A stretch of DNA of 13,003 nucleotides from NCBI GenBank assembly GCA_019310665.1, contig JAFDDW010000111.1:1-13003 (forward strand), written 5' to 3'. This DNA is from Deltaproteobacteria bacterium. Lineage in GTDB: Bacteria > Desulfobacterota > Desulfobacteria > Desulfobacterales > JAFDCJ01. Below the pieces are notes generated by a model, which searched no databases, was not told the origin of the DNA, and worked only from the letters and a program-made list of their open reading frames with translations. A program made the position numbers and the translations under genes. Of this stretch, positions 1-6,737 are shown in pieces. Position 1 is the first letter of the stretch. Every line of letters begins with the position of its first letter.

Positions 1-399
1 ACCCCGTATCCGATCGTTGATTTGCTGCGTGGCACCATCCAGGCTGAAACTGAAGGTGTCCACCTCGTCGGGATCTACTTTTCCCAGAATGTCGTGAAAA
101 AGGTACCCGTTGGTATCAACGGTGATGGAGCCGAAACCCAGTTTGCGGGCATGTCTGATGGCGGCCGGTAAATCCGGATGGAGTGTGGGTTCACCGCCTA
201 AGAAAATAAGGTTTTTTGTGTTGCTGTTTTCGGAGAATGGTTCCAGCCAGGCCTGAATGGTTGAGAGGGGCAGGGTGTTTTGCCCGTGCTGCGCTGGATT
301 GATATAACAATGGCGGCACTTGAGATTGCACTGGGTGAGAATGTGAAAAAAAACGTTGGTGGAATTTCTAGAAAAGGCAGCGGTTTTGGCCGGGGTCAT
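1..399 (-). CDS. Radical SAM domain protein, N-terminal part (cut by window edge)
   Basis: The first 133 residues of a radical SAM enzyme are visible; the gene runs off the left end. The cluster motif CNLKCRHC supplies Cys24, Cys28 and Cys31, the CxxxCxxC that holds the [4Fe-4S] cluster binding S-adenosylmethionine. A GGEP motif at 68-71 (after LIFL) and SFSLDG near 120 follow in the order usual for the TIM-barrel core. Family knowledge says such proteins cleave SAM reductively to start a radical reaction; the substrate cannot be read from this part. The C-terminus, where a SPASM-type auxiliary cluster domain would lie, is outside the window. The ATG at 399 shares bases with the TGA of the upstream cNMP-binding gene (ATGA overlap) and has no Shine-Dalgarno sequence of its own, so translation is probably coupled. 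Domain call is sure; specific role unknown. Confidence 0.85.
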   Translation of the reverse strand, partial: MTPAKTAAFSRNSTNVFFHILTQCNLKCRHCYINPAQHGQNTLPLSTIQAWLEPFSENSNTKNLIFLGGEPTLHPDLPAAIRHARKLGFGSITVDTNGYLFHDILGKVDPDEVDTFSFSLDGATQQINDRIRG

Positions 400-905
400 A
401 TTTTTGCGAGCAAACGTTTAATTTTCTTCTTGGCAGTTATCAATTCATCATTGGTGAGCCTCAGGCGAATCGACATATATTCTGCAAATATCCGGTATAG
501 CAACAATAAAAAATCCAACTTTTCATCCATGGGGTCCGTATCGGAGATCCTGTTTTTAGCGGATGTATCCACAGCCAGACAGATGGTTTTGCCAACCGCA
601 TAAACAGATGCCGATCGCTTCATACTATCGACAATTCGCATCTCACCAAAAATTTCGCCCTTTTTATCAAGGGTATTAATTGCCAGCCCCTCTTTGGTGA
701 TTCGTATTTTGCCGGAAAGCAGGAAATAAAGCCACGGGTCCAGGTCCCCTTCCTCGATAATCAATTCGCCATCCTCGTATTCTCTGATTTTGCTTAACCG
801 GAGCAGTTTCTGAAGGCTCTTGGTTTCAAAATTCCTGAGGGCCGGAATTGCCAAAAGCTTTTGAATGTTTTCAATATTGTCTTTTAAATATTTCGACTCG
901 AGCAT
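396..905 (-). CDS. Cyclic nucleotide-binding domain protein without DNA-binding domain
   Basis: A 169-residue protein that is nearly all one CRP-type beta-barrel cNMP-binding domain (about residues 15-115). The phosphate-binding cassette is recognisable as FGEM at 86-89 followed by KRSASV at 96-101, keeping the Glu (E88) and Arg (R97) that contact the cyclic phosphate and ribose in CRP-like proteins. It lacks a helix-turn-helix; instead residues 125-169 form a probable helical tail rich in Leu and Lys. It is therefore more likely a sensor or partner protein than a transcription factor. The start at 905 is backed by a GGGAGGACGAT ribosome binding site. Its stop overlaps the start of the radical SAM gene, which suggests the two work together, but which nucleotide binds and what is regulated cannot be read from sequence. 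Confidence 0.85.
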   Translation of the reverse strand: MLESKYLKDNIENIQKLLAIPALRNFETKSLQKLLRLSKIREYEDGELIIEEGDLDPWLYFLLSGKIRITKEGLAINTLDKKGEIFGEMRIVDSMKRSASVYAVGKTICLAVDTSAKNRISDTDPMDEKLDFLLLLYRIFAEYMSIRLRLTNDELITAKKKIKRLLAKI

Positions 906-948
906 ATCGTCCTCCCACCGTCACATATCACTCTTAGGGCAATTTTAT

Positions 949-977
949 ATTTTATACCCCATTTCAAAAAAGGGCAA
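949..977 (-). promoter_or_regulatory. Candidate sigma-70 promoter for the cNMP-binding/radical SAM pair
   Basis: On the minus strand TTGCCC (977-972) and TAAAAT (954-949) are separated by 17 bp, giving four of six and five of six matches to the consensus boxes. It lies about 45 bp upstream of the ATG at 905, in an AT-rich stretch. Pattern match only. Confidence 0.4.
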
Positions 978-1062
978 GGAGTAAATATGCCGGTTAAATA
1001 GAATATGTATAGATTTAAGGAGGCTATCATAGTTTCGGTGCAATTTGAGGCGTACTGGATAC

Positions 1063-1087
1063 AAGTTAGGGGCTTCGCCCCTAACTT
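1063..1087. repeat. Perfect hairpin spanning the purF stop codon
   Basis: The arms 1063-1072 (AAGTTAGGGG) and 1078-1087 (CCCCTAACTT) are perfect inverted repeats around CTTCG, and an inner C-G pair could extend the stem to 11 bp with a 3-nt loop. The purF TAG (1083-1081) sits inside one arm. No T-tract follows on either strand, so this is not a classic intrinsic terminator, though a stem this strong may still stop or protect the 3' end of the purF transcript. Confidence 0.6.
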
Positions 1088-2490
1088 ATCTCAAGGCATT
1101 CTTTGGTCAGATTCTCATCGAATGCCACCGGATAACTGCCATCAAAGCAGGCCTTGCAAAAATTCTTTTCCGGATTTTCAATCCCGGTAGATTTTAAAAG
1201 ACCTTCGATGCTGAGGTAATGCAAAGAATCGAGACCCAGATACTCCCTGAGCTCCTCAACCGTTTTTTGGGCGGCAATCAACTCACCCCGGGTAGAAAAA
1301 TCGATCCCGTAGTGACAGGGAAACCGATGGGGGGGGCCGGCCACCCGCATATGAACTTTTCCCACACCCAGCTTTCGTAACGCTTTTACCCTTGTTTTAA
1401 TGGTTGTACCCCGGATGACGGAATCTTCAATAATAATGATATCTTTACCTTCCAGGACTTTTTTAATGGGGTTGAGCTTTACGCGCACACCAAAATCGCG
1501 CATACCCTGGGTCGGCTGAATAAAAGTGCGCCCCACATAATGGTTGCGGATCATGCCCATCTCGAAGGGGATGCCGGAGGCTTCCGAGTAACCGATGGCC
1601 GCATACGTCCCTGAATCAGGGAAAGGCATCACAAAGTTCGCCTCAACGGGGGCCTCTTCCGCCAGGCACCGGCCGTGGGCTTTGCGGGTAAGATAAACAT
1701 TTTTACCATAAAATGTACTGTCCGGTCGGGCAAAATAAATAAATTCAAATATGCAAAAAGCCCTCTGGTCGGCATGCGGGGTTTTTATGCTTTTAATCCC
1801 GTCTTGGCTGATAATGACAATTTCTCCGGGATCGAGTTCACGCACAAATTCAGCTTCGACAAGATCAAAAGCACAGGTTTCAGAAGCCAGTACATAACTG
1901 CCGTTCAATTTACCAAGGCACAGCGGCCTGAAACCATAAGGATCTTTGATACCGATAACTTCACCCCGACTTGTCAGCATTATAAATGAAAAGGCCCCCT
2001 GCAGCCGGGATACGGTTTCAATGAGTGCTTCTTCGAATCCATGTCCGAGGTTTTTTACGAAAAGGTGCAGAAAGATCTCGCTGTCCATCGTGGTCTGGAA
2101 AATAGAGCCGGCTTCTTCAAGCTCATTTTTCAGGGCCTGGGCATTGACAATGTTGCCATTGTGGGCCACGGCATAGGATTTTTTTCTGTGGCGCACCATA
2201 AAGGGCTGGGCATTGGTCAGTATCGAGCTGCCCGTAGTGGAATAGCGTGTGTGGCCGACAGCGCAGCGCCCTTCCAACTCCTGCAGGACACTCATGTCGA
2301 AAACATCTGATACCAGCCCCATGCCTTTATATCCAACAATCGAATCACCCTTGATGGTCGCAATTCCGGCACTTTCCTGGCCCCGATGCTGCAAGGCGTA
2401 AAGGCCAAAATAAGTTATGGAAGCAGCTTCAGCATGATCACAGATACCAAAAATACCACAGGCTTCGCGAGGTTTATCAAAGTCAGTCAT
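1081..2490 (-). CDS. purF: Amidophosphoribosyltransferase (glutamine PRPP amidotransferase)
   Basis: PurF catalyses the first committed step of purine synthesis: PRPP plus glutamine to phosphoribosylamine, in the cytosol. The 469-residue length is normal. The N-terminal class II glutaminase domain should be freed by removal of a ten-residue propeptide, exposing Cys11 (REA/CGIFGI). GHTRYSTTG (79-87), HNGN (110-113) and MDSE (135-138) are the expected glutaminase motifs. The phosphoribosyltransferase domain carries the PRPP loop EDSVIRGTT (355-363). Cys246, Cys392, Cys445 and Cys448 match the pattern of the four [4Fe-4S] ligands of the Bacillus-type enzyme, so this is the Fe-S, oxygen-sensitive type. 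An AAGGAG lies ten bases before the ATG. It follows the GOGAT genes on the same strand after 153 bp; co-transcription is possible but not shown. Confidence 0.97.
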   Translation of the reverse strand: MTDFDKPREACGIFGICDHAEAASITYFGLYALQHRGQESAGIATIKGDSIVGYKGMGLVSDVFDMSVLQELEGRCAVGHTRYSTTGSSILTNAQPFMVRHRKKSYAVAHNGNIVNAQALKNELEEAGSIFQTTMDSEIFLHLFVKNLGHGFEEALIETVSRLQGAFSFIMLTSRGEVIGIKDPYGFRPLCLGKLNGSYVLASETCAFDLVEAEFVRELDPGEIVIISQDGIKSIKTPHADQRAFCIFEFIYFARPDSTFYGKNVYLTRKAHGRCLAEEAPVEANFVMPFPDSGTYAAIGYSEASGIPFEMGMIRNHYVGRTFIQPTQGMRDFGVRVKLNPIKKVLEGKDIIIIEDSVIRGTTIKTRVKALRKLGVGKVHMRVAGPPHRFPCHYGIDFSTRGELIAAQKTVEELREYLGLDSLHYLSIEGLLKSTGIENPEKNFCKACFDGSYPVAFDENLTKECLEIS

Positions 2491-2549
2491 ATACGACAGG
2501 CTCCTTTTATCCTGGAAAATGAAAACTTTTCGTGCGTACGTTTTTTATA

Positions 2550-2593
2550 CGTTCATGGGTTCAGAGGTTCAGGGTTCACCGTTCAGGGTTACT
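2550..2593. repeat. Degenerate 7-bp tandem repeat, word GGTTCAG
   Basis: Units on the plus strand are CGTTCAT (2550), GGTTCAG (2558), GGTTCAG (2566), GGTTCAC (2573), CGTTCAG (2580) and GGTTACT (2587). Two single-base insertions break the phase after the first and second units. It lies in the 153-bp gap between the GltB3/GltD gene and purF. Read directly from the sequence. Confidence 0.75.
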
Positions 2594-2643
2594 TTTCGAA
2601 AGGTCCAAATACTCCCTTATGGTTCCTTCGCACCAGCCCACTG

Positions 2644-4992
2644 CTACCCTATCGGCGTATTTTCCACCAGATCCCAGACCCCGCATGGACAGGCCGCCGC
2701 ACAAAATCCGCACCCGATGCACAGGCTTTCATCGACCACATATTCATAGGCGCTGCCTTCCAATTCTGTTTTGCTGATGGCCTGGGGCGGGCAAACCGAT
2801 ATACAGATACCGCAATCGCGGCAGGCCCCGCATGAAGAACACTGAGATCCGCAATGATCCAGATTGGCAAATTCCGTCACCCGGGGATCAAAATATTCAA
2901 GGGTCACGCGGTCTCTACTGATCATTTCGCGCTTGAAAGGCAGGGGCACATTGCCCTCCAGAATCTCGCCGATCGCCTGGGCCACAATTCGTCCGGAACC
3001 GATGGCATCCGTTAAAAGGCCCGGCCGGACCACATCGCCGATGGCAAATACCTTGGGATCGTTGGTTTGGTACCGGTCATCAACTTTGATAAATCCATTT
3101 TCTTGGGCAATGGTTTCGGGCAGAAAATCCAGATCGGGCACATCGCCAATCGAAATAATGACGGTATCTGCCGGAATTTCCTGGCCGTCGGCCAGCTTGA
3201 CGCTGTGGGATGTTATTTCTTTGGTAAAAACCGGCCATTTAAACTTGGCACCGACGGCCTCGGCTGCTTCTCTTTCCTTGCCGAAGGAGGCCGGTTCCTG
3301 GACGTCCAGCAATGTGATAAACTTGCCACCCAAGCGGTGAGCTTCAGCCGCCGCATCACAGCCGACGTTTCCGGCACCGATGATGACGACATGTTTACCC
3401 GCTTTGGCCTTGTTGGCCCTGGCCTGCTTAAGGAAATCCAACGCCGCGATGGCCCGCTCGTTACCCGGTACGGGGAGCGTTCTGGGCTTTTGGGCCCCGA
3501 TGGCGATCACGACAAAATCGAAATCTTCCCGCAGCTGCTGAACCTCCTCGCGTTTAAGCGGTTGCTGAAGGTTCACATGGGGTAAAACATCTTTAACCCG
3601 TTTAAGTTCTTTGGTCATCACCTCTTGCGGAAGTCGGCTGGCGGGAATGACCCGGGAAATTTTCCCGCCGATGTTATTGGCCATTTCATAAATAATGGTT
3701 TGATGCCCTTTCAGACGAAGTTGCCAGGCAACCGAGATCCCCGCCGGTCCCCCGCCGATGACTGCGATTTTTTTATCGCCCTCCGGCGGCAGCTCCGGCA
3801 ATTTGGCATCGATGCTTGCCCGACCGAGTTGGGTTACATCCACCGGCGCCATGGCCGAGGACTGGCGCGTGCAGGACTGCATGCACAGATTGGGGCACAG
3901 ATATCCGCAAATGGAAGCGGGAAACGGCGTGTAGCTAAGGGCCAGGTCTATGGCCTCATCAATGCGACCCTCGCGAACCAATTGCCAGCGCTCCTGAACC
4001 GGGATACCGGTCGGGCAGGTCGCCTCGCAGGGGGCGGCGTATTTTCGATTTTCCCAGATCGGTATAAACCGCCGCAATTCGCCGGTGGTAATCAGGGCGA
4101 TGGGACTGCGATCCAGATCGGTGAGGTCGCCAATAAGACCGCCTCGGCCAAGCTCTTGCTCCCAAACCTGCTTATCAAACGATTGCATGGATCGCATCGG
4201 CCGGGATATTTTTTCATGGGGTGTCCGCGCAACAATTAACTGCCACTGACTGCGATCGGAAAATGTCTCCATCAGCTCGTTGCGACCAATACGATTTAAA
4301 AAACTCCGGATGTTTTCGTTCAGCCAATTCCAATCCTCATCTCCCATGGAAATCAGTTTGGCGTCGGATTGGCTGTAACCGGCATGCGGTCCGCGGAAGA
4401 ACACCTTGCCGGCGACCATGCCCACAAAAGGTCGATACCCAAGAACATTATCAGGGTTTTGGGCGTCATAACCGCAAACCACGGCGATACCGCCCGCCAT
4501 GAACTCACCGAAATAATCTCCGGCCGACCCTAAGACCCACAGCTCGGGCGGGTCAAACCGGGGATTATGCTTGGTCATGGTCATTCCCCTGGCCCCGATG
4601 TTACCGGAAATACAAATTTTACCCTGGGCCATGGCGTTGGCACATCCATTGCCGGCATGACCGTGCACCACAATCTCTGATCCGGCATTGAGCCAGCCCA
4701 CATCATCGGATGCCGGGCCCAAAACTTCGATGGACGTATTGGGAAATCCCATGGATCCAAGGCGTTGTCCGGGCTGACCGACTACCTGGATGTGAACCTT
4801 TTCATTCCCGGCCCGCCAGAGCCGTCCGCCGATACCGTGCTGGCCGTAAGCCTCAATCTGCAACGTTCGGTACCCCTGGGCCACGGCATCCTGGATCTGT
4901 TCTTCAAGAATCCGTGTGGTGACACGCTCTCCGGCAAATATCCCGGAAATGACATGGGAACTTGTTTTGCTGCTAATATCCTGGTCTGACAT
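2644..4992 (-). CDS. gltD: Glutamate synthase fusion: GltB3 (GXGXG) domain + GltD-like reductase + two ferredoxin clusters
   Basis: A 782-residue fusion that should carry electrons from NAD(P)H to the FMN synthase subunit. Residues about 15-245 are the GXGXG beta-helix normally found at the C-terminus of the GOGAT large subunit (many Gly-rich turns, for example GSEIVVHGHAGNG near 104-116). Residues 318-380 hold the GltD-type Fe-S helical region with Cys322, 326, 362, 366, 370 and 374. Two dinucleotide folds follow: GGGPAG at 413-418 (FAD) and GAGNVG at 539-544 (NAD(P)H). The C-terminus has two [4Fe-4S] ferredoxin motifs (Cys724/727/730/734 and Cys758/761/764/768) preceded by extra cysteines at 714, 718 and 721. 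AGGA lies just before the ATG. The extra clusters would also allow ferredoxin as donor; the true donor is not determinable here. It is separated from the GltB2 gene by 207 bp, mostly filled with heptamer repeats. Confidence 0.92.
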   Translation of the reverse strand: MSDQDISSKTSSHVISGIFAGERVTTRILEEQIQDAVAQGYRTLQIEAYGQHGIGGRLWRAGNEKVHIQVVGQPGQRLGSMGFPNTSIEVLGPASDDVGWLNAGSEIVVHGHAGNGCANAMAQGKICISGNIGARGMTMTKHNPRFDPPELWVLGSAGDYFGEFMAGGIAVVCGYDAQNPDNVLGYRPFVGMVAGKVFFRGPHAGYSQSDAKLISMGDEDWNWLNENIRSFLNRIGRNELMETFSDRSQWQLIVARTPHEKISRPMRSMQSFDKQVWEQELGRGGLIGDLTDLDRSPIALITTGELRRFIPIWENRKYAAPCEATCPTGIPVQERWQLVREGRIDEAIDLALSYTPFPASICGYLCPNLCMQSCTRQSSAMAPVDVTQLGRASIDAKLPELPPEGDKKIAVIGGGPAGISVAWQLRLKGHQTIIYEMANNIGGKISRVIPASRLPQEVMTKELKRVKDVLPHVNLQQPLKREEVQQLREDFDFVVIAIGAQKPRTLPVPGNERAIAALDFLKQARANKAKAGKHVVIIGAGNVGCDAAAEAHRLGGKFITLLDVQEPASFGKEREAAEAVGAKFKWPVFTKEITSHSVKLADGQEIPADTVIISIGDVPDLDFLPETIAQENGFIKVDDRYQTNDPKVFAIGDVVRPGLLTDAIGSGRIVAQAIGEILEGNVPLPFKREMISRDRVTLEYFDPRVTEFANLDHCGSQCSSCGACRDCGICISVCPPQAISKTELEGSAYEYVVDESLCIGCGFCAAACPCGVWDLVENTPIG

Positions 4993-5010
4993 GGTCCTGC
5001 TCCAAATGTC

Positions 5011-5059
5011 TCTGGTTTCTGGTCACTGGATTTTCGGGTTACGAGTTCCGGGTTGCGGG
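5011..5059. repeat. Seven-unit 7-bp repeat, words TCTGGTT then TTNCGGG
   Basis: Seven consecutive heptamers in one unbroken phase on the plus strand: TCTGGTT, TCTGGTC, ACTGGAT, TTTCGGG, TTACGAG, TTCCGGG, TTGCGGG. The word changes midway but the 7-bp register does not. It lies between the GltB3/GltD and GltB2 genes. Confidence 0.75.
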
Positions 5060-5082
5060 GTGAAAACCAGACAATCAGCGAT

Positions 5083-5103
5083 CCGAAATTCCAAATCCCA
5101 AAT
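5083..5103. repeat. Three-unit 7-bp repeat, word CCNAAAT
   Basis: CCGAAAT, TCCAAAT and CCCAAAT follow one another on the plus strand without gaps. It lies in the same intergenic region as the heptamer blocks on both sides but out of register with them. Confidence 0.6.
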
Positions 5104-5130
5104 CTGCCCTCTTTCTTCTTTTTTTCTTTC

Positions 5131-5200
5131 CGCATTCCACATTCCGAATTCGAAACCCTCTGTCATCTGACCTCTGACTTCTGTCATCTGTCCTCTGACC
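5131..5200. repeat. Ten-unit 7-bp repeat, words CRCATTC then TCTGWCC
   Basis: Plus-strand units in one register: CGCATTC, CACATTC, CGAATTC, GAAACCC, then TCTGTCA, TCTGACC, TCTGACT, TCTGTCA, TCTGTCC, TCTGACC. The last six share TCTG(A/T)C(N). The block ends on base 5200, the last base of the GltB2 stop codon, so on the minus strand the array begins directly at the 3' end of that gene. Confidence 0.8.
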
Positions 5201-6657
5201 TATACCACATACTTAATCTGCAGCCGCTGCGCGGCATCATAATCATCAATGCCCAACGCATCCGACATCCCGATGGGCAAGGAAGTGGATCGACCTAAAG
5301 GCGCGACAATTTTTTTCAGTTCGGTGTCAAAACTTAAAAACACATCCACCACCCGCTGGGCCACATCTTCAACATCAAGGCGCCGGTACAATCGGGGATC
5401 CTGGGATGTTATTCCCTTCGGGCACAACCCGATGTTGCAGATGTTGCAACGATCCGATTCAGAGCCCAGGCAGCCGGCCGCGGCCTGCATGATGTATTTT
5501 CCGATCTGAACCCCGCTGGCACCCAGCATGATGAGAGCAGCGGCATTGGCGGCCAGGTTGCCGGTCTTGCCCACCCCCCCGCCGGCAAACAGGGGGACCT
5601 GGTTCTGCATACCCAGAGCAACCAGATTCAAATAGCTGTCACGAATATTGGTCGCTATGGGGTGCCCCATGTGGTTCATTGAAACGTTGTAGGCCGCCCC
5701 GGTTCCGCCGTCTTCACCATCAATGGCAAGTCCGGCGGCATAGGGATTTCGGGTCAGATTGTTTAAAACCGCCAGCGCGGTCGAGGTACCCGAAATTTTT
5801 GGATACACCGGAACCCTGAAGCCCCAGGCCATGTACATGGACTGGATCATCTTGGCCACCGATTCTTCGATGGAATACTGGGTCTGATGGGTCGGGGGGC
5901 TCGGCAAGTTGATGCCGGTGGGCACGCCGCGGATGGCCGCAATCAACTGGTTGACTTTATACCACATGAGCAGACCACCGTCGCCGGGTTTGGCGCCCTG
6001 GCCGTATTTGATCTCAATGGCACAGGGGTCTTCCTTCATTTCCGGAATGGCGTGAATGATTTCATCCCAGCCAAAATAGCCGCTGGCAATCTGCAAAATG
6101 ACATACTTTAGAAAACGGGAGCGCAGCAAACGCGGCGGGCAACCGCCTTCACCGGTGCAAACGCGCACCGGCATACCAAGTTCTTCATTAAGGTAGGCCA
6201 CCCCCATTTGCAGCCCTTCCCACATGGTGGGCGAAAGGGCACCAAAGGACATACTGCCGATGATCAAAGGATAGATCTCTCTCACCGGTGGAATCCAGCC
6301 ATTGGTTCGCAAAAATTTAAGGTTCTCTTCCGGAGGCAAGACCCGGCCCAACAGGGTTCGAAGTTCAAATTCGTGCCGGCCGGCATCCAGAGCCGGGTCG
6401 GTCAGCATCGAAATACGAATGAATTTAAGGCGATCTAAAATACCACCGGCCACATTGCGCCGTCCGCCCCGTCTGCGGGGTTGTCCGCCCCGGTCAATGT
6501 GATAGCGGAGTTTATCGGCTTCGTCCCCGCAAATCGGTGTGATGGCATCGTTGGGGCAAACCATATTGCACATCGCACAGCCCACACACTTGTAAGCCGG
6601 ATCGGTTTTTTGCCGGATCCCGTAATAGGCCTTATAAACGCTGGTAGGGGCATCCAT
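5200..6657 (-). CDS. gltB: Glutamate synthase, FMN-binding synthase subunit (GltB2) with ferredoxin module
   Basis: From the first usable in-frame ATG at 6657 this is 485 residues. It holds one [4Fe-4S] motif (Cys24/27/30/34) and the glutamate synthase barrel: IIGSMSFGALSP (132-143), GEGGCPPR (169-176), GQGAKPGDGG (219-228), KISG (287-290) and DGEDGGTGAA (313-322). Cys396/404/407/412, in the stretch ending CPKGITSQ, match the Fe-S site of GOGAT large subunits. The barrel joins glutamine-derived ammonia to 2-oxoglutarate and reduces the product to glutamate through FMN. The open frame extends upstream to 6966, but that part only shadows the GltB1 gene. No strong ribosome binding site precedes 6657 (only GTAGGG). 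The strong one is at 6745-6750 and starts another frame that ends at 6663, so the true N-terminus is uncertain: reinitiation, a frameshift or a sequence error. Confidence 0.85.
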   Translation of the reverse strand: MDAPTSVYKAYYGIRQKTDPAYKCVGCAMCNMVCPNDAITPICGDEADKLRYHIDRGGQPRRRGGRRNVAGGILDRLKFIRISMLTDPALDAGRHEFELRTLLGRVLPPEENLKFLRTNGWIPPVREIYPLIIGSMSFGALSPTMWEGLQMGVAYLNEELGMPVRVCTGEGGCPPRLLRSRFLKYVILQIASGYFGWDEIIHAIPEMKEDPCAIEIKYGQGAKPGDGGLLMWYKVNQLIAAIRGVPTGINLPSPPTHQTQYSIEESVAKMIQSMYMAWGFRVPVYPKISGTSTALAVLNNLTRNPYAAGLAIDGEDGGTGAAYNVSMNHMGHPIATNIRDSYLNLVALGMQNQVPLFAGGGVGKTGNLAANAAALIMLGASGVQIGKYIMQAAAGCLGSESDRCNICNIGLCPKGITSQDPRLYRRLDVEDVAQRVVDVFLSFDTELKKIVAPLGRSTSLPIGMSDALGIDDYDAAQRLQIKYVV

Positions 6658-6662
6658 AAACC

Positions 6663-6737
6663 CTACGGGAAAACAATCTGCCAAGGCAGATCTTTGACAC
6701 TTAGTGTAGAAGCGGTAATGGGTCGCTCTGGTTCCAT
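6663..6737 (-). pseudogene. 24-codon leader frame: likely original N-terminus of the GltB2 gene
   Basis: After AGGAGG and a 7-bp spacer, ATG at 6737 opens a frame beginning MEPERPITAST and ending VKDLPWQIVFP before TAG (6665-6663). I recall a DLPW- or DFPY-like segment just ahead of the first ferredoxin motif in related GltB2 proteins, so this looks like the genuine start. The rest of the gene lies in the -1 frame. The stop directly follows T TTC CCG. ATG 6657 lies six bases beyond the stop. It overlaps the last 37 bp of the GltB1 gene. Confidence 0.6.

Noticed and set aside
2386..2835. Plus-strand open frame of 149 codons across purF start and the gap
   Set aside because: It lies opposite purF and the GltB3/GltD gene, lacks any motif and reads like an antisense shadow.
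5011..5200. CRISPR array
   Set aside because: Units are 7 bp, degenerate and contiguous, with no spacers and no cas genes.
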